Shown piece by piece: positions 48,270-59,996 of a stretch of 64,000 bases of DNA (the stretch's first letter is position 1; each line of letters begins with the position of its first letter). Both the position numbers and the translations under genes were made by a program. The DNA is from Oscheius sp. JU75 (Eukaryota > Nematoda > Chromadorea > Rhabditida > Rhabditidae), in contig JASJZC010000005.1 of assembly GCA_037178855.1 (NCBI GenBank), forward strand, positions 10,974,001-11,038,000, in the 5' to 3' direction. The notes below the pieces were generated by a model. The model was not told the origin of the DNA, searched no databases, and saw only the letters and a program-made list of their open reading frames with translations.

Positions 48270-49905
48270 CTAACAAAGACAACTTTGGTACGAATATTGT
48301 TTGTTATCCGGTCCTGAAGCAGGCCATCTTCCTCTATCTTTCCTTACGTACAGCTGATTGTATCTCCAGTCGTCCAATGGCAGAATGATCAACACGAAAG
48401 ATAGACCAATCAGGACTGTACCGATGACGAAAACAGTGTTGACGTCAACATGATTGAAAATAACGTCACAGACTGAATATGTTTTGTTTTTTCTGGTCCG
48501 TGTTTTAGTCTACCAGTGTTGATAGGTATTCCGACAAGCATTCCAATGGAAGGAACCAGTGGACTTAATAGGGCTACTCCGAAGTTCAGGAGAAAGTTGA
48601 AAACTGAATCAGATCTTTTCAGAGTAGAAAATCACGCAATTTACGTAGTGAAAGAGCTGCAGAACCGCACATGTAACCCCATGGGACGAAGCTCCAGTCA
48701 ATATGTTCAACCTTGGTTTCCAGAAGAATGAGAGTTGGAATCCAGTTCAAAGTCAGATTGAAGAAACCGAGACAGGTCATGAAGAGACTGACTTGTCCCA
48801 GGTTAGCCCGTTTTATGATTCTTTTGAAGGCTACCTGAAACAGAAACTTCTCTGTCTCTTTTTTTCTATGCTTCACACCCCCTCCTTTCGTCATTCGCAT
48901 AAACCCCAGTTCAACCCTTGTCCTGAACACGTTTCAAATCCGAAACTGACCTTATAGACCGCCGCTGAAAAGGCCGATGCCGTAGAAAGCAATACTCCAA
49001 GCCACGGTGTCTTGTTTTCACTGCTACTGGGAAGATTCGTTGACATGACAATGACTCCGGCCATTGCCAGAAGAACCGAGGCTGTCTGGGAAGGAGATGA
49101 ACAGTACCAAATGTCTTACCTTGGTAGCCAGTAAACCCTCCCTCAAAAACAGCATTGACAGAATATAAACCATAGCTGCATTGCACGACGAAATTGATGT
49201 GGCCACGCTGGCAGCAATGACCATCAAGGCCCGAGAAAATGTGTAATTTGCACAGATCCAGAAAAGATTGAAGGGGGCGACATAGCAGAATATTGTCACA
49301 CAACTTTGGAAGAAAGTCTTCCCTTGGAGGGCAAAAACGCGACAGGCATCTCTATAAATCAGTGATTCCCCAAGACCATATCAGCTGAAAGACCTGTGCA
49401 CTTCGACCAGATTGTGTCTCCAACAGAGCTCGTAAATGAGATAGACTGGATAGCAGCAAAGCATGAAATTTGTGCCGAACCACATTGAAAAGTATGGTGC
49501 GTTGAAGTGGTCCTAAATTTGAACTTTTTCGAAGTTCTGTCAAGACTTGTCACGGTGATATTGAAAGGAGAACAGGCAAATCTAGATAAGACAGATGACC
49601 AGAAAGTGGCAAAACATATGTGAAAATGAAGAGACGAAAAAGTTACTGAACAAATTGCAATGGACGAAAGGCAACTTGACAGTAACAAGGACTCTAAGAA
49701 GTTCAAGTGTTACCGGAGAAACAGTAAGAGTCCTCTGGCTAAACTGCGTAGCAGCCGTCCATGAACATGCTACTCCAAGCACCACAGCCACACTAATAAT
49801 GACCTGAAAGTTTTTCCAATGAAATTTTTGTGAAAAACCCACATTTTTACATGATCCAACCCAAAATGCAATGACATGAGAATTGACACTCGAAGTGTCT
49901 GACAT
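48270..49905 (-). CDS. SLC35F-type (thiamine transporter-like) drug/metabolite transporter
   Basis: About ten membrane segments across eight or so exons. The start at 49905 is followed by VIISVAVVLGVACSWTAATQ and HFNAPYFSMWFGTNFMLCCY, matching the SLC35F3/F4 opening in which a Trp/Phe-rich segment follows the first helix. Then come LFWICANYTFSRALMVIAAS, SISSCNAAMVYILSMLFLRE (the EamA-type pseudo-repeat), TPWLGVLLSTASAFSAAVYK, VAFKRIIKRANLGQVSLFMT and CLGFFNLTLNWIPTLILLE. Then LNFGVALLSPLVPSIGMLVG, IPINT and VIGTVLIGLSFVLIILPLDD. Two 3' ends are possible; reading through gives TAG at 48270-48272. Mammalian SLC35F3 is linked to thiamine transport; the substrate here is inferred only. Confidence 0.82.
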
Positions 49906-50589
49906 CTTGCAAACTTCTAATCAGGATTTCTTCTACTTTATAAGGAAAAAAGTGACCGGAGGTAGCGGTAGCGAAATTTTTGTTGCGTCAGAGCATGACT
50001 GATAAGGAAAAGTGGGAATGCCTCGATTGGCATTGAAGTCGGGATCTATTGACCGTTGTTGCGTAATTTCCGGGAAATGCATTGACGTCGGCTATTATTA
50101 GATGTCCGGTTTGATTGTTTTGTCTGTTAGTCAACGGCCTCTGAAACCAAACCACGGGACTTCTTTGCCGTCAAATACCCTCTTTGCATAAACTTGACGC
50201 GACAGAATAACATTAGGGACTGGCCGGTCAGTCTGTATAAAACAGATCCGGTTCGGGAGAGACAACCAAACAGTCAGTGCTTTGTCAACTTCATCCGGCG
50301 AGTCCACTTGTACAGTGAGTTTGAGTCTCTGTCTCTACGTCTCTGTTTTTCAGTCTCTCTCTCTGTCTCCCTGTCTCTCTGTCTCTGTCTTAAAATCCAG
50401 GATTCCAGGTCCTCCTGTGCTCTTACTCTACGAGGTTGGCTATCCTAATTCTACCTCAGGTCTTCCCTAGCGACGCGGACGACTTCGGCTAGGTAAAAGC
50501 TTGTCTCTAAACTTGTCTACATATCTATTAGAGTCTACTAATTACTGGTCCTTTTGAACTGTATTGCTCTCTGTCTCCCTGAATCAAAA
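49906..50589. other. Divergent spacer between transporter and PPxY protein
   Basis: Promoter region for both genes. A CT-type repeat at about 50325-50395 looks like the other intronic tracts and may be part of a 5' untranslated intron of the plus-strand gene. No separate gene recognised. Confidence 0.4.
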
Positions 50590-50920
50590 ATGGAAATCGT
50601 TGCCGTTCCAGCTGGAGCCTTGGTTGCCCTCTCTGTTCCTCTTATCGCTTTGAAGGAGACTCTTGAGAAGAGAAACAAGAACAATATTTCGAAGCAGTTG
50701 GGAAGAAAGGTTCCGTGTCGTAAGTTATGACGTTTTCTACTCAGGAAAGTGCTTAGGAGTTCACTTTGGAGAACTCGATGCCCCAATTTTGAGCAAGGAT
50801 GGGAAAAAGATTCGATCCAGAACATCGTCAGCTTGCGAGAGCAACAAGACAGCTCCGCCATTGTACGACGAACTATTCCAGCAACCTCCTGCTTACACTA
50901 AAGAGGTCGTCAAGGCTTGA
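50590..50920 (+). CDS. Small protein with PPxY motifs
   Basis: Two exons joined by a very short 25-base intron (gtaagt...ctcag, about 50722-50746), about 100 residues. The N-terminus has one hydrophobic stretch (VPAGALVALSVPLIAL) that may be a membrane anchor, then a basic region (LEKRNKNNISKQLGRKVPCR). The C-terminus contains PPLYDELFQQPPAYTKE, i.e. two PPxY motifs that bind WW domains of Nedd4-type ubiquitin ligases in known proteins. Stop TGA 50918-50920. Single-pass NDFIP/adaptor-like roles are a guess; no family match. Confidence 0.65.
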
Positions 50921-52791
50921 TTTCGATTTTGAAAATTCTGATAAATCTTGTAATCTTGAAGATTGATGGGACAAAGAGACAGAGATAGAGAGACAGAGTG
51001 ACAGTGTGACAGAAATTGTAACTAACCTGTGTATTATATAAGTAAGGTGGCTAAGACAGGCATCCGTATTGCTTATTGTTCCATATAAATGGTCATCTTT
51101 GTAGCTCGATCCAAAAGCCTGTCAATACAATAATCAACATTAAAAGCAAGTTCTCTTATTTTTTTACAAGCTGTTCTCTCCTCAAAAGCAGTGAGCAGCT
51201 GTGGCCACATGCTTGGGACTGATCAAGCTTTCAGTGCATAGAAATTCTCGATTGTTTAACCGGATTTTGATGTGTATCATCGAAGGGAAGACCTTGTCAG
51301 CTCCATCTCACGTTTTTAAATGATGGTGCTTTCCAAGCGGTCAGTGAACATCTTGATGCCGCAGCCAGGTGGATATTACGGATATTAATATTGACAGCAT
51401 TTGCGCTAAAGAAGTGAAGGCGAGAACGATGGTCATCGCCTATTTCTCGCTGGCTTACCTCATCATAAGAGTGGGTATTCTATCCATTAGGAAAGCCAGA
51501 CTGAAACTGAAGAGATCCAAAACTTATCCAAAACGATGGGATCGTAGTTGCATTTTCCGTAAAATATCAAAAAGTAGTCCCAGCAACGAGAGACAGTAGA
51601 AACATGAAGGATTACAACGAGCATGTGTCTTGCACCAATCTTCTCGGACAACAATTCCCCGAGTCACCACTGCAGATCACCGCCAGTTTCTAGTTGCTCT
51701 TGGTACAGATGATGCCACTCTTGTTGTCTCGGTACGAAGGTCTGGTAACCGCGAGTCAACAGATGGGTTAGTTTTCATGCTCTCAACAAGTTTGCTGGCT
51801 GGCCAAGTTTTCTTGTCTTAATTTTTCAAACTTCTGGTGGGAAGACAGCGGAACTCCTCCAGTAACCTCCATATCAAGCTCTAGAAAGTCCATCTGATCC
51901 TTGTACTTACTCTTGAAGTAATTGAGAGGGAAATGGTGGCCTCTGAAAATTCTAAAAAGGTTTACTTGACCGCTTTGTAGGTCGACTGGCTCGGACAGGT
52001 TTGTTTATTCCTCGCAATACCGTGACAGATCGTCACGATAAGTTTTCACTGCAACATATATACCAAGTGAAGAAGTAGCATTGTTTGTTTCGACGACAAC
52101 TTTTCTAGCTTTCACTTCACTGTCGAATGCTTCGTGAAAGACTGGTCGAAGTCTCTCGACATTGCCATTCTGGAGCATTCTGAATAAGGATGTCACTGGA
52201 GGAGTTCCGCTCTGCCTCGAAATCGTTGAAAAATCTTCAGTTCGATAACAAGAAGACCTGGTCAAAGAACAAATTCTTTGTGGTTGGATATATCAAACAG
52301 CAGTGTGGTCATAACATGTCTCTTCGATGCAACACTTCGATTCCGACGGCGCACTCGAAACCTGGTTGATTTTTCTTCTTCTTTGCTCCAAAACATAAGG
52401 TGTTCTACGAGCGTGACATCCATAAACTATACGTGGAATGGGCAGACGTGGTAAATGATTACGATGATTACAACGAGGGGAGATGACAAATTGAGGAGAT
52501 CCGCATCCAGACGAGTATTGGGTTTTGTATGTGGAGTGTGAAATGCAAATATGGGGAGGTATATCAACTATGTAGAACGGAAAGATACTGCCGGGATCAT
52601 AGAGTTCAGAACAGTTGTTAAGCTCGACTCTTGTGGAACCAGATACTTTATTATGCGTAATTCGATCAATTGCCTAGCAAGTAGGATGTAGTTTGATGGA
52701 ATGGGCAATATTAAACTACAGAGTCAGATTCAGGTAGAAGCATGAGAGAGTCTAGTACTAACGACGTTGATAGAAGAAACGTTGGTATCAC
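50921..52791. other. Spacer with inverted repeat, no recognised gene
   Basis: 1.9 kb. A GAGACAGAGTGACAG tract lies at about 50970-51010. An inverted repeat of about 27 bases (AGCGGAACTCCTCCAGT) has arms at about 51850-51876 and 52185-52210. A minus-strand frame at 52005-52265 and a plus frame at 51369-51599 with one hydrophobic stretch look protein-like, but neither has a recognisable family or splice context. Confidence 0.35.
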
Positions 52792-55327
52792 TTAACCCAA
52801 AAACTTCCTTGACTCGTCTTCGAACCGTTCTAAAAATAGATCTATTTCCTCACTTCTGAAAGATAGACAGAGAAAGAGAGACAAAGAGACAGACAAGGAG
52901 AGACGATGAGACAGGAAGACAAAGAGATCGTTCCTTACCTGTTAAGAGACAAAAGTAGTAGCGGATTCAAACAAGAGAAGATGATCCAACAGCAGTTCAG
53001 AAAAGCTGTCAAGAACGGGGTCATGCTCAGCCATTTGTCCGCATTGTGCCATAGGAGAATGAGGGTACATATATAGAAAGTCATAAAGGTGTTCTGGAGA
53101 AAGATTCCTCTTTCTTGAGTGCGACTGGTCCCAGTGCTTCGCCGAATCTGCAAAAAGCAATTTCAAAAGCTTCCCCAATAAAAAAAGTCATCTGATCTCG
53201 GGCGGGCTCGAACAACCGGTCTTCTGTGTATTAGACAGATGTGATAGTCTGTTTCCAAAGAAGAGCAGCGCCTGAATTTGAACTCTGGCGGCATAATGTT
53301 TGCGGGCGAAGAAGAAATTTCAAAACTTCAAAGTTTTCACGATTTTTCGCACACTTTTTTTCTCATTCTGACTGTGTAATCAAATTCTAGGCATGCATAA
53401 ACTTACTTGACAGCAAAATTAGGGGGGAAAATGATGTTGAAGATGGACAAAATAAAGCCCCCTTTTCGCTTTTTCATGGTTTTTCTGGCAGATTTTTCTA
53501 CGAATTTGTTGTAAAGTAGGTTTTTTTGGGCCCTGAATTCAATGCCAATCTCAAAACAACTGGAGTATGGCTGTAAACACAGTAAGAAAGCGAAAATCTG
53601 CCTGTCTGAGCCCGGGTTACTGTATATTCCTCGCGAGACCTTTCGCACTTCATCTTAAAGAGTTAGCTCACTGCCGCTCTTTCACGGCGTGTTACGCCCT
53701 TGCAATAGGCGTCGCCAGTTTTTCTCGCGCTAATTTTCTATTTCGAGGGCGAGAATTCAAAATTAGTTCTCTAGCCGCTTGTTAAATTAATGTAGAGTAT
53801 ACGGTATCCTGTGCCAAACCCGGTTTAAACCAGGATTTCTGTAGGATACTGTACTTAAGAAAACGAGCGGCATTTGCGCCCGGTTTGAAAAAGTGGCGAC
53901 GCTCATAACACGCCGTGCTTTGTTGGAAATGGGCTATAACCACTACACCACGAGAACACTGGGGCGCCCATTTCGAGACGAGACTCTTTTCTCCCCGGTT
54001 AAACGGACCATTATCATGTGTGCCACAATGAGCAGGTAGATTATGTAAGAGATGAGGAGGATAGGAAAACAGATGTAGTATTCCAGTTGCGAGAGTATGG
54101 GGGTGAGTGGCTTGGTCTCATCGTACGTCCATCCAATTTCCACGAAGGTAAAGTTTTGTCCCAAAATGGTCAGTAGCCAAAAGACAATGGATGAGATCCA
54201 ACCCAGTATCAGTAATGCCTGAACAGTTATTTATTCATGAAAGGTCCAAAGTACGAAAACCTTTAGATAGACAGGTAATTTTGTCGCCACAACGGTCGAG
54301 TTGCTCCGAATGACGTTCACACGGCTGATGGATAGGATGCACATAATTGGAAACATTGCCATCCAGCAAGAATTAGCCGTTCCTCCGCATATCTATAATT
54401 AGTTAATGTACTTTGCGCTATCCGAAACCCTTACCCGGACGAGAACCTGATAGCGCTCGGTCAGATTCGGGAAGATTGGGAAGAGACCACTGATCATATG
54501 AAACACAACCTGGCCAAAGTCACAGAAATTGATCTGGAGCATGAGAATGTAAAGAGGGTTCTTACGGAGCGTCCGACTGGTCAGAATTGACTGAAAAATG
54601 CTGTTTGAAAACGAAGGGCTGTTTAGTCTGGTTGGACTTTGGCTGTTTCTCTGTCTCTCCATGGAACATGAATTAACTTCACAGGCCTCTAACGGTTAGA
54701 AGAATGCTAGGGAACTTCTACAGGAAACTGTACTCTAATGATGTTCACTGTCATCACCCGGTAGCGAGACATTACACCCGCGGAAAGTGAAGCAGCTTAT
54801 CGTGGGTGTAACGTCTCGTTACCCCACCAACCTGTCATGCTGTCTTCTTCATGTCCTGTCACCGGCTTCTTAGTTTACGACCTGACTCTTGCATATCCGG
54901 TATCTCTGTCCCCTCCAGGCCATCTGTCTCTCTCCTGTCCAAATAACTATTCCTTGCTTTTCATGTCGGTTACGTGGTTAACGTGTAAATCAGCAAGACT
55001 AATTTTGTCTTGGTAAACGTGTTTTTATTCCGCTCGACACCATCCAACTTGAGTTACCACAGAAGAAGCAACGTTCCCTCTCTCTAGTTATAGTTGGCAT
55101 GTCGTTTAGTTTCTTGACAGTACTTGACTTGTCAATTTCGATTCGTGGTGCTTGGGGTTTAGATAAAAACTCACAAGGTTCACTGCCATGTGTATTGGTA
55201 GAATCAGCAGAGCTAGACCAGAGTACACTAAACCAGCTGCAACTGCAGTTGAATCCGAGTTGATAATGAAAAGGTCAGTGGACTGGTTGGACATCCTCCT
55301 GAAAATCCACCTATTTGCAAGAGTCAT
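52792..55327 (-). CDS. Serpentine chemoreceptor, Srt/Srx-like 7TM GPCR
   Basis: Exons on the minus strand spell a seven-helix receptor. TM1 is AAGLVYSGLALLILPIHMAV. TM2-3 begin LRKNPLYILMLQINFCDFGQ and include VFHMISGLFPIFP. The next exon has CWMAMFPIMCILSISRVNVI, whose SRVNVI follows TM3 as in Srt/Srx. TM4 is LKALLILGWISSIVFWLLTI, TM5 YYICFPILLISYIIYLLIVA. After an 850-base intron comes TM6-7 (FYICTLILLWHN, then FLNCCWIIFSCLNPLLLL, with an NP motif), and a short acidic tail ends at TAA 52792-52794. Start is 55327 or the Met at 55294. The long intron (about 53155-53990) contains tRNA-like repeats. Confidence 0.72.
53180..53235 (-). repeat. tRNA-like 3' half in receptor intron
   Basis: On the minus strand TCTGTCTAATACACAGA forms a perfect 5-bp anticodon-type stem with a 7-base loop whose middle triplet is AAT, followed by GGTTGTTCGAGCCCGCC, a T-arm/B-box-like stretch. 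The D-arm and acceptor stem cannot be matched, so it is a fragment, perhaps SINE-derived. Confidence 0.4.
53934..53965 (-). repeat. tRNA A-box-like element in receptor intron
   Basis: On the minus strand, CTCGTGGTGTAGTGGTTATAGCC is a near-consensus tRNA D-arm/A-box. The preceding plus-strand GTTGGAAATGGGCTATAAC recalls GTTGGAAATGAACTATACG at 61093, tying it to the dispersed family. Confidence 0.5.
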
Positions 55328-57529
55328 GTATGAAAAAATGTAGCGAGGTTAATGAAAAATACACCCAATGATTATACGAAGGCTCACAATGCTCTCACGA
55401 CCTGCTCAGTCAGGTGGATGATCTGTCTGTGAACCGACGAGAAAAATTGAAGTGGTAAAGAATCGGCGTGACTTTGAGAATATCTACGTAGTTTTTGGAT
55501 CGTGGGCGAGAGAGGAAGTTGTGTGTCAGTTGTTTTCCTGGTAGTTGGCTCTGAAATTAGGTTGCGAGCAAAGCATTGACATACGCTGTTACAAGAAACC
55601 ATCTATTATGTTTCCAACAAACAAAGGTGTCTGTGTTTTCGAACCTTCAAATATAGGGTCTTGAAGCGACCGGGAACTAGCGATCGTTACAAATACCCGT
55701 TTTCCAAATGTCTTACTTTTTAGCAGGTATTTGTGGTCCCTCTGGGATCCCGTTTTCTTGATGTCTGAACTAAGGAGTCTCCTCGAACTAAGTGACTATA
55801 TTAGGATTAGGGAATAGCGGCCATTTTGTATATGGTAATCCATGTCTAGGGGTGATGATTCCTGAATATGTACGTATGGACTCTCTGCTGTTCTGTCTGT
55901 CTTTCTGCATCTGCTTTCGTAGTTTAAGAAACTTGGCTGGCAGAGAAAGTGATATGTTTCAGCAGTGGCTGTTAGGACAAGAAACACGAAACGCGATGAT
56001 GTCCAATCAACGGCATAACCACTTTAGTCAGCCCACGACACTAATAAAGATCACCTGAATTCGCTTTGGACAAACTACAGAGAGTTGAAACGGAAACGTT
56101 CAGATTTGGATAACTTCCAGGTGCCTTAGGGTGTACATTGAACAGTTTGGGCAGCGAACGACGCTTAAGAACTTTCGGATAGATTGACTCTGTGGCTCCA
56201 AGCGGCTCGTTGATGTCTGGACTCTCCAAATGTGCACCCTCCTTGTGACGGAGTGGTAATCATTTTCTATAAGATAATTCTTGCCAAAAGTCTTGATCCT
56301 TGATTCTTGAATGACGATCAGTAAGTACATCGGAACAAGGAAATACAATAAAGGTCTTCTCTCTGACTCTCGGTCTCTCGGTGTCAACCATAGTATGCTG
56401 AAATCTATTTTCACCTTCCTTGTAGGTGAAAGTAACTGTGCATGAACTAAATCGTTACGTGTGCCAATCAACGCTTTCTCAGTTGTTATGCTTGTGTTAC
56501 TTTTCATTCTACAGTAGTCAGAAAAAAAGTAGAAGAAAGAATTGTATTTCCCGCTTATTCATCCCCTAAATGTCAAACTTTCTCTTTCAGCTTGTTACCA
56601 CAACACCATTGTTTTTTGATTTCTTGGTTGCAATTTGTAGCGACAGCGACAGAGCCTGGTGAACTTACAAATTTGTTCCAATAATCACCCTGCTCTTCTA
56701 TCTCACATTAACCTTGTTTTTAAGCAGGAACACGTGACTGGACTTCTTGACGAACTAGGCGTAAAAAGGTACTACACGTTAAATCTCACTGCTGTTTTCT
56801 CACGAACATGACGATGCACTGATAAATATACCCGAGAATTTCTTCCTCTTAGGTAATCTTTGCCTTTTCTAAATTTGGTATTTCCTGCAGATCTTAGGTC
56901 AAGATCAGTACGTACGTTGTTCGTCCTTATCTCAGGGGATGTGTGGTGGGGGATTTACTCGATACTTTTGTCGCGAAATATGACTTGGAACCATAATCCG
57001 CAGGGGAGGAGTGCATAAAAGGGACATGAGAGAGTCGTTTTCTGGGGTATGGTATGAACAGATCTGTAGACTTATTGCTATTTCTCTGCCTCTCTTTCTC
57101 TCTGTCTCTGTTTCATTGTCTATCTGTTCCTCTGTCTCTCCGTCTCTCTAATTCTCTGTCTCTTTGTCTCTCTCATTTATGTAGCTTCCAAATTTCAAAC
57201 TCAAAACTCCAGTACTTTTACCCTCTTACACACCCTTACTCATTACTCTGGTTACCACGTTACCGCTTTACGCAAATTGCTAAAGTGCAACAGGTGTCCT
57301 CGATGAGTACGCGCCACTTTTTTTACAGCCTCATTTGCTTACCTATAAGACTTTGTCATCCGTCTGAAAAGCTCACGCAACTTTCCCTTGAACCATCATG
57401 GGAAAATGCTGTTAGCTATAAAACGAAAACTGTCTTCGGTTTTCTGGCATTTGGTCTCGACTGACTATGCAATTTGATTTGATTATTTGCTCGCGACTGT
57501 CAACAATTTTTTGATCATCTTATTCAGCT
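55328..57529. other. Spacer with possible unmodelled minus-strand gene
   Basis: 2.2 kb. Minus-strand frames at 56041-56507 look protein-like: a membrane stretch (LLYFLVPMYLLIVIQ) and, in a second overlapping frame, GATESIYPKVLKRRSLPKLF. The two cannot be joined by canonical sites, so no gene is called; it could be a decayed receptor. CT-type repeats lie at 57075-57175. Nothing else recognised. Confidence 0.35.
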
Positions 57530-59510
57530 ATGTTTGCAGTCAAGACGGCTCTTGGTCTCCTGATCGGAGCTCTCAACTTCCTGGGACTCAGCTTCACTTT
57601 GATTGCTCTCTATGCGGTTTATGTCATCGCTAGAATGTAAGTTGGAGAGCTTCGACTGAAAACAGCAAGTTCAGGCCCCGAGCCTCCTCGATTTACATCA
57701 TGGCAGCGACTAATCTGACCATTGATGTGGTCCAACTGCTTCTTGGATTACTGTATCTGGCTCCTTCAATTGTCATGGACGTAAGCAACAGAGATAGATA
57801 TTTATCAAACTTTTATGTGTTTCCGGTTCGTAATTCACAAAAGCCTTGAGCTCTTTTCTCACTGTTTTGCTGTTTTTTCACTAAAAAAGGAGCAAAACTA
57901 TCCAGATCCCTCTATAACCCGTACCAAAAACAAACTTTTTTGTCAATGACAACCGAACATGGAACCCTCGTCGGCGAGCTGGCGCCACGCAAAGATGATA
58001 ACCACTAGGCCACATTGTACTTGGGTCTCACCCGTTCCGTCTCAACGCGCCGCATTACAAGTGTTCCCGACTATAGGCCAACTACCGAAGTAAATGAGGT
58101 CTTCGACCCTGTAAAAACAGGCTAAAATGTTTTTGGTTTCCTTTGAAGAGAGCAGCTAGTTTTTATTTTTTTACTGGTTTGTTTTATAGCTCACAGTTTA
58201 GACTTACCAGAAAGAGAGACAGAGCTTGATCATTTTCAACGTTCATCTTTTGTCCTTTCTTTCTCAAAACCCTAATTGTTTACCCAATTATCCAAGGACG
58301 TGGGATTGTGATCCCACTATCAGATGTTACATGTGACACTTCCAAAGAGAGTACACAAACCACTGTCTGAATAGATCAAAATTGAGCTATGAACAATCAA
58401 AAACCTTGAATTTTCAGACCTTCTTCTTTCCTGGAGGTCGTGAAGGAAAACCGACAGTTCTTCTCGGTTCTGTTTTCATGACCTGCTGGTACTACGGTAG
58501 CGTTGCACAAATGCTGGTGGCTTTCAACAGGTTTGTAGTGATTCAAATGCTGGGTATCTACCATTGTTTAGGCTGATTGTTGTTTGCTTCCCGCGCTACG
58601 ACTTCTTCACCCCGAAGAGAGTCTTCTTCATGATGATCGGACTCTACCCGCTGGCTCTAATTCTTTCTGTCACTGCTCAATACCTGCTACCATGTTGCAA
58701 GTGAGTCCTTGTTCTATCTATCTCTGTCTCTGATTCATTTTTTTTAACAAAACCTATTTAGCTTCTCCTACAACCACATCGTCCTCTCCTATACTTACCT
58801 CGAAATCGAAGGTGTTTTCAATTACTCCAACGCCTACATCGATCTCTGGATGAACTCTTTGTCTTCGGCCACGTGCTTCGCGTGCTATTCAGTGGTGGGT
58901 ATTGCGTCAATGAGAGCGCAAGATGTGGATTAAAATTTGCAAATGTTGCGATTCTCAGATCATCATCTACGTGAGGAAGATGAACAGACAGACCGGGGAC
59001 AGCTTGAATGCTGAGCAAAAGTCGAAGAGGAGAATGAAGGAGTACAGGTGGGAGGAAGGGAGACAGAGAGACAGAGGAACGGAGAAACTGAAAGAGCGAC
59101 AGACAGACAGAGAGACCGGGTTTATTCCCAATTCAAATCTTTCAGATACGCCCTCCAATTCTCTGCCATCAGTCTTTTCTACCTCTTTTCCTGGGTCTTC
59201 TTCCGTATTTTTCCGAAGTACATTACCTCCGAAGACTCTCTCAACTGGTTCGCTGTGATCTCAATCTGTGTGGCCATCAACTGCAGCGCCAACGCTCTCG
59301 TCTACTTGTTCACTAACGTTGAAGCAAGTTTTCCTTTCTCTGTCTTTCTTAAACAAAATTCAGGTTCAAAATGTCGTGAAGAACAAGCTCTTGGGGGGAG
59401 AAAGCATCAACATGATCAGTCATCAATCTCATCATTCAAATACTGGAACAGAAAAGAAGACAACTGAACACAAACTTACTACTGATACCGCGGTTATTAG
59501 TCAGCATTAA
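57530..59510 (+). CDS. Srx-family serpentine chemoreceptor
   Basis: About eight exons join in phase to roughly 330 residues. TM1 is LLIGALNFLGLSFTLIALYA; MAATNLTIDVVQLLLGLLYL follows, then MTCWYYGSVAQMLVAFN, RLIVVCFPRYDFFTPKR (the Srx-type motif after TM3), FFMMIGLYPLALILSVTAQY, a CC pair, SSATCFACYSVIIIYVRKMN, YALQFSAISLFYLFSWVFF and ISICVAINCSANALVYLFTN. The tail ends TAVISQH at TAA 59508-59510. The start ATG at 57530 follows a TATTCAG acceptor. The second intron is 640 bases and holds a tRNA-derived repeat. One intron (59324-59363) uses a GC donor. Likely expressed in chemosensory neurons; ligand unknown. Confidence 0.88.
57960..58165 (-). repeat. Dispersed tRNA-derived (SINE-like) repeat, best copy
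   Basis: On the minus strand TGTGGCCTAGTGGTTATCATC is a strong A-box, and about 45 bases on GGGTTCCATGTTCG resembles a B-box, so the promoter spacing of a tRNA is kept. On the plus strand the element continues with GACCCTGTAAAAACAGG (about 58106) and GAAGAGAGCAGCTAG (about 58146), shared with the other copies. Confidence 0.6.
59324..59363 (+). other. GC-AG intron in the srx gene
   Basis: The coding frame ...LFTNVE ends at GAA 59321-59323, followed by GCAAGT and, 40 bases later, ATTCAG before GTTCAAAATGTC. GCAAGT is the classic non-canonical donor; no GT donor preserves the frame. Confidence 0.75.
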
Positions 59511-59996
59511 ATGGTATACACTTGATTGTCCTCTCGGCACATTGTACATATAAAAAGGGCCTTGTATTCACAAAAAATCTTTTGTATATTCGGTCAAAAA
59601 TACGATAAACTTTTGGTATAAAACTTTTTCATCTATTCTGTTTGCATAAGATAGCACAACACTATAAGGGGAGTCGATTCTTCTCCCAGAGCAGCTACCT
59701 GATTGTGATCCTGACGTCCAAGACCTCTGCGAGCAACAGCTACGGACCGCTATCTCTCAAAGTCTAGACGACTTGGTAGACCTGAAGACAGGGACAGAGA
59801 GACCTAGAAAGACGGAGATGTATATATCACACTTTGCTATCTGTTCGGACAAAGTAAACAACGTCGAACCTGCTTATTGACACTTAGTAACCTTTCTCAT
59901 GCTTTTCCGCCTGATCACGTCCGTCCAAAGAGGAGGGTAGAAAAAGTGTGACCTGGGCTCATTCATGTACACACGACTTTTCTTTCTGCAAAGGAA
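59511..59996. other. Spacer between two tandem receptors
   Basis: 490 bases with a GACAGGGACAGAGAGACC tract at about 59790. No gene recognised; contains the promoter of the next receptor. Confidence 0.4.
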
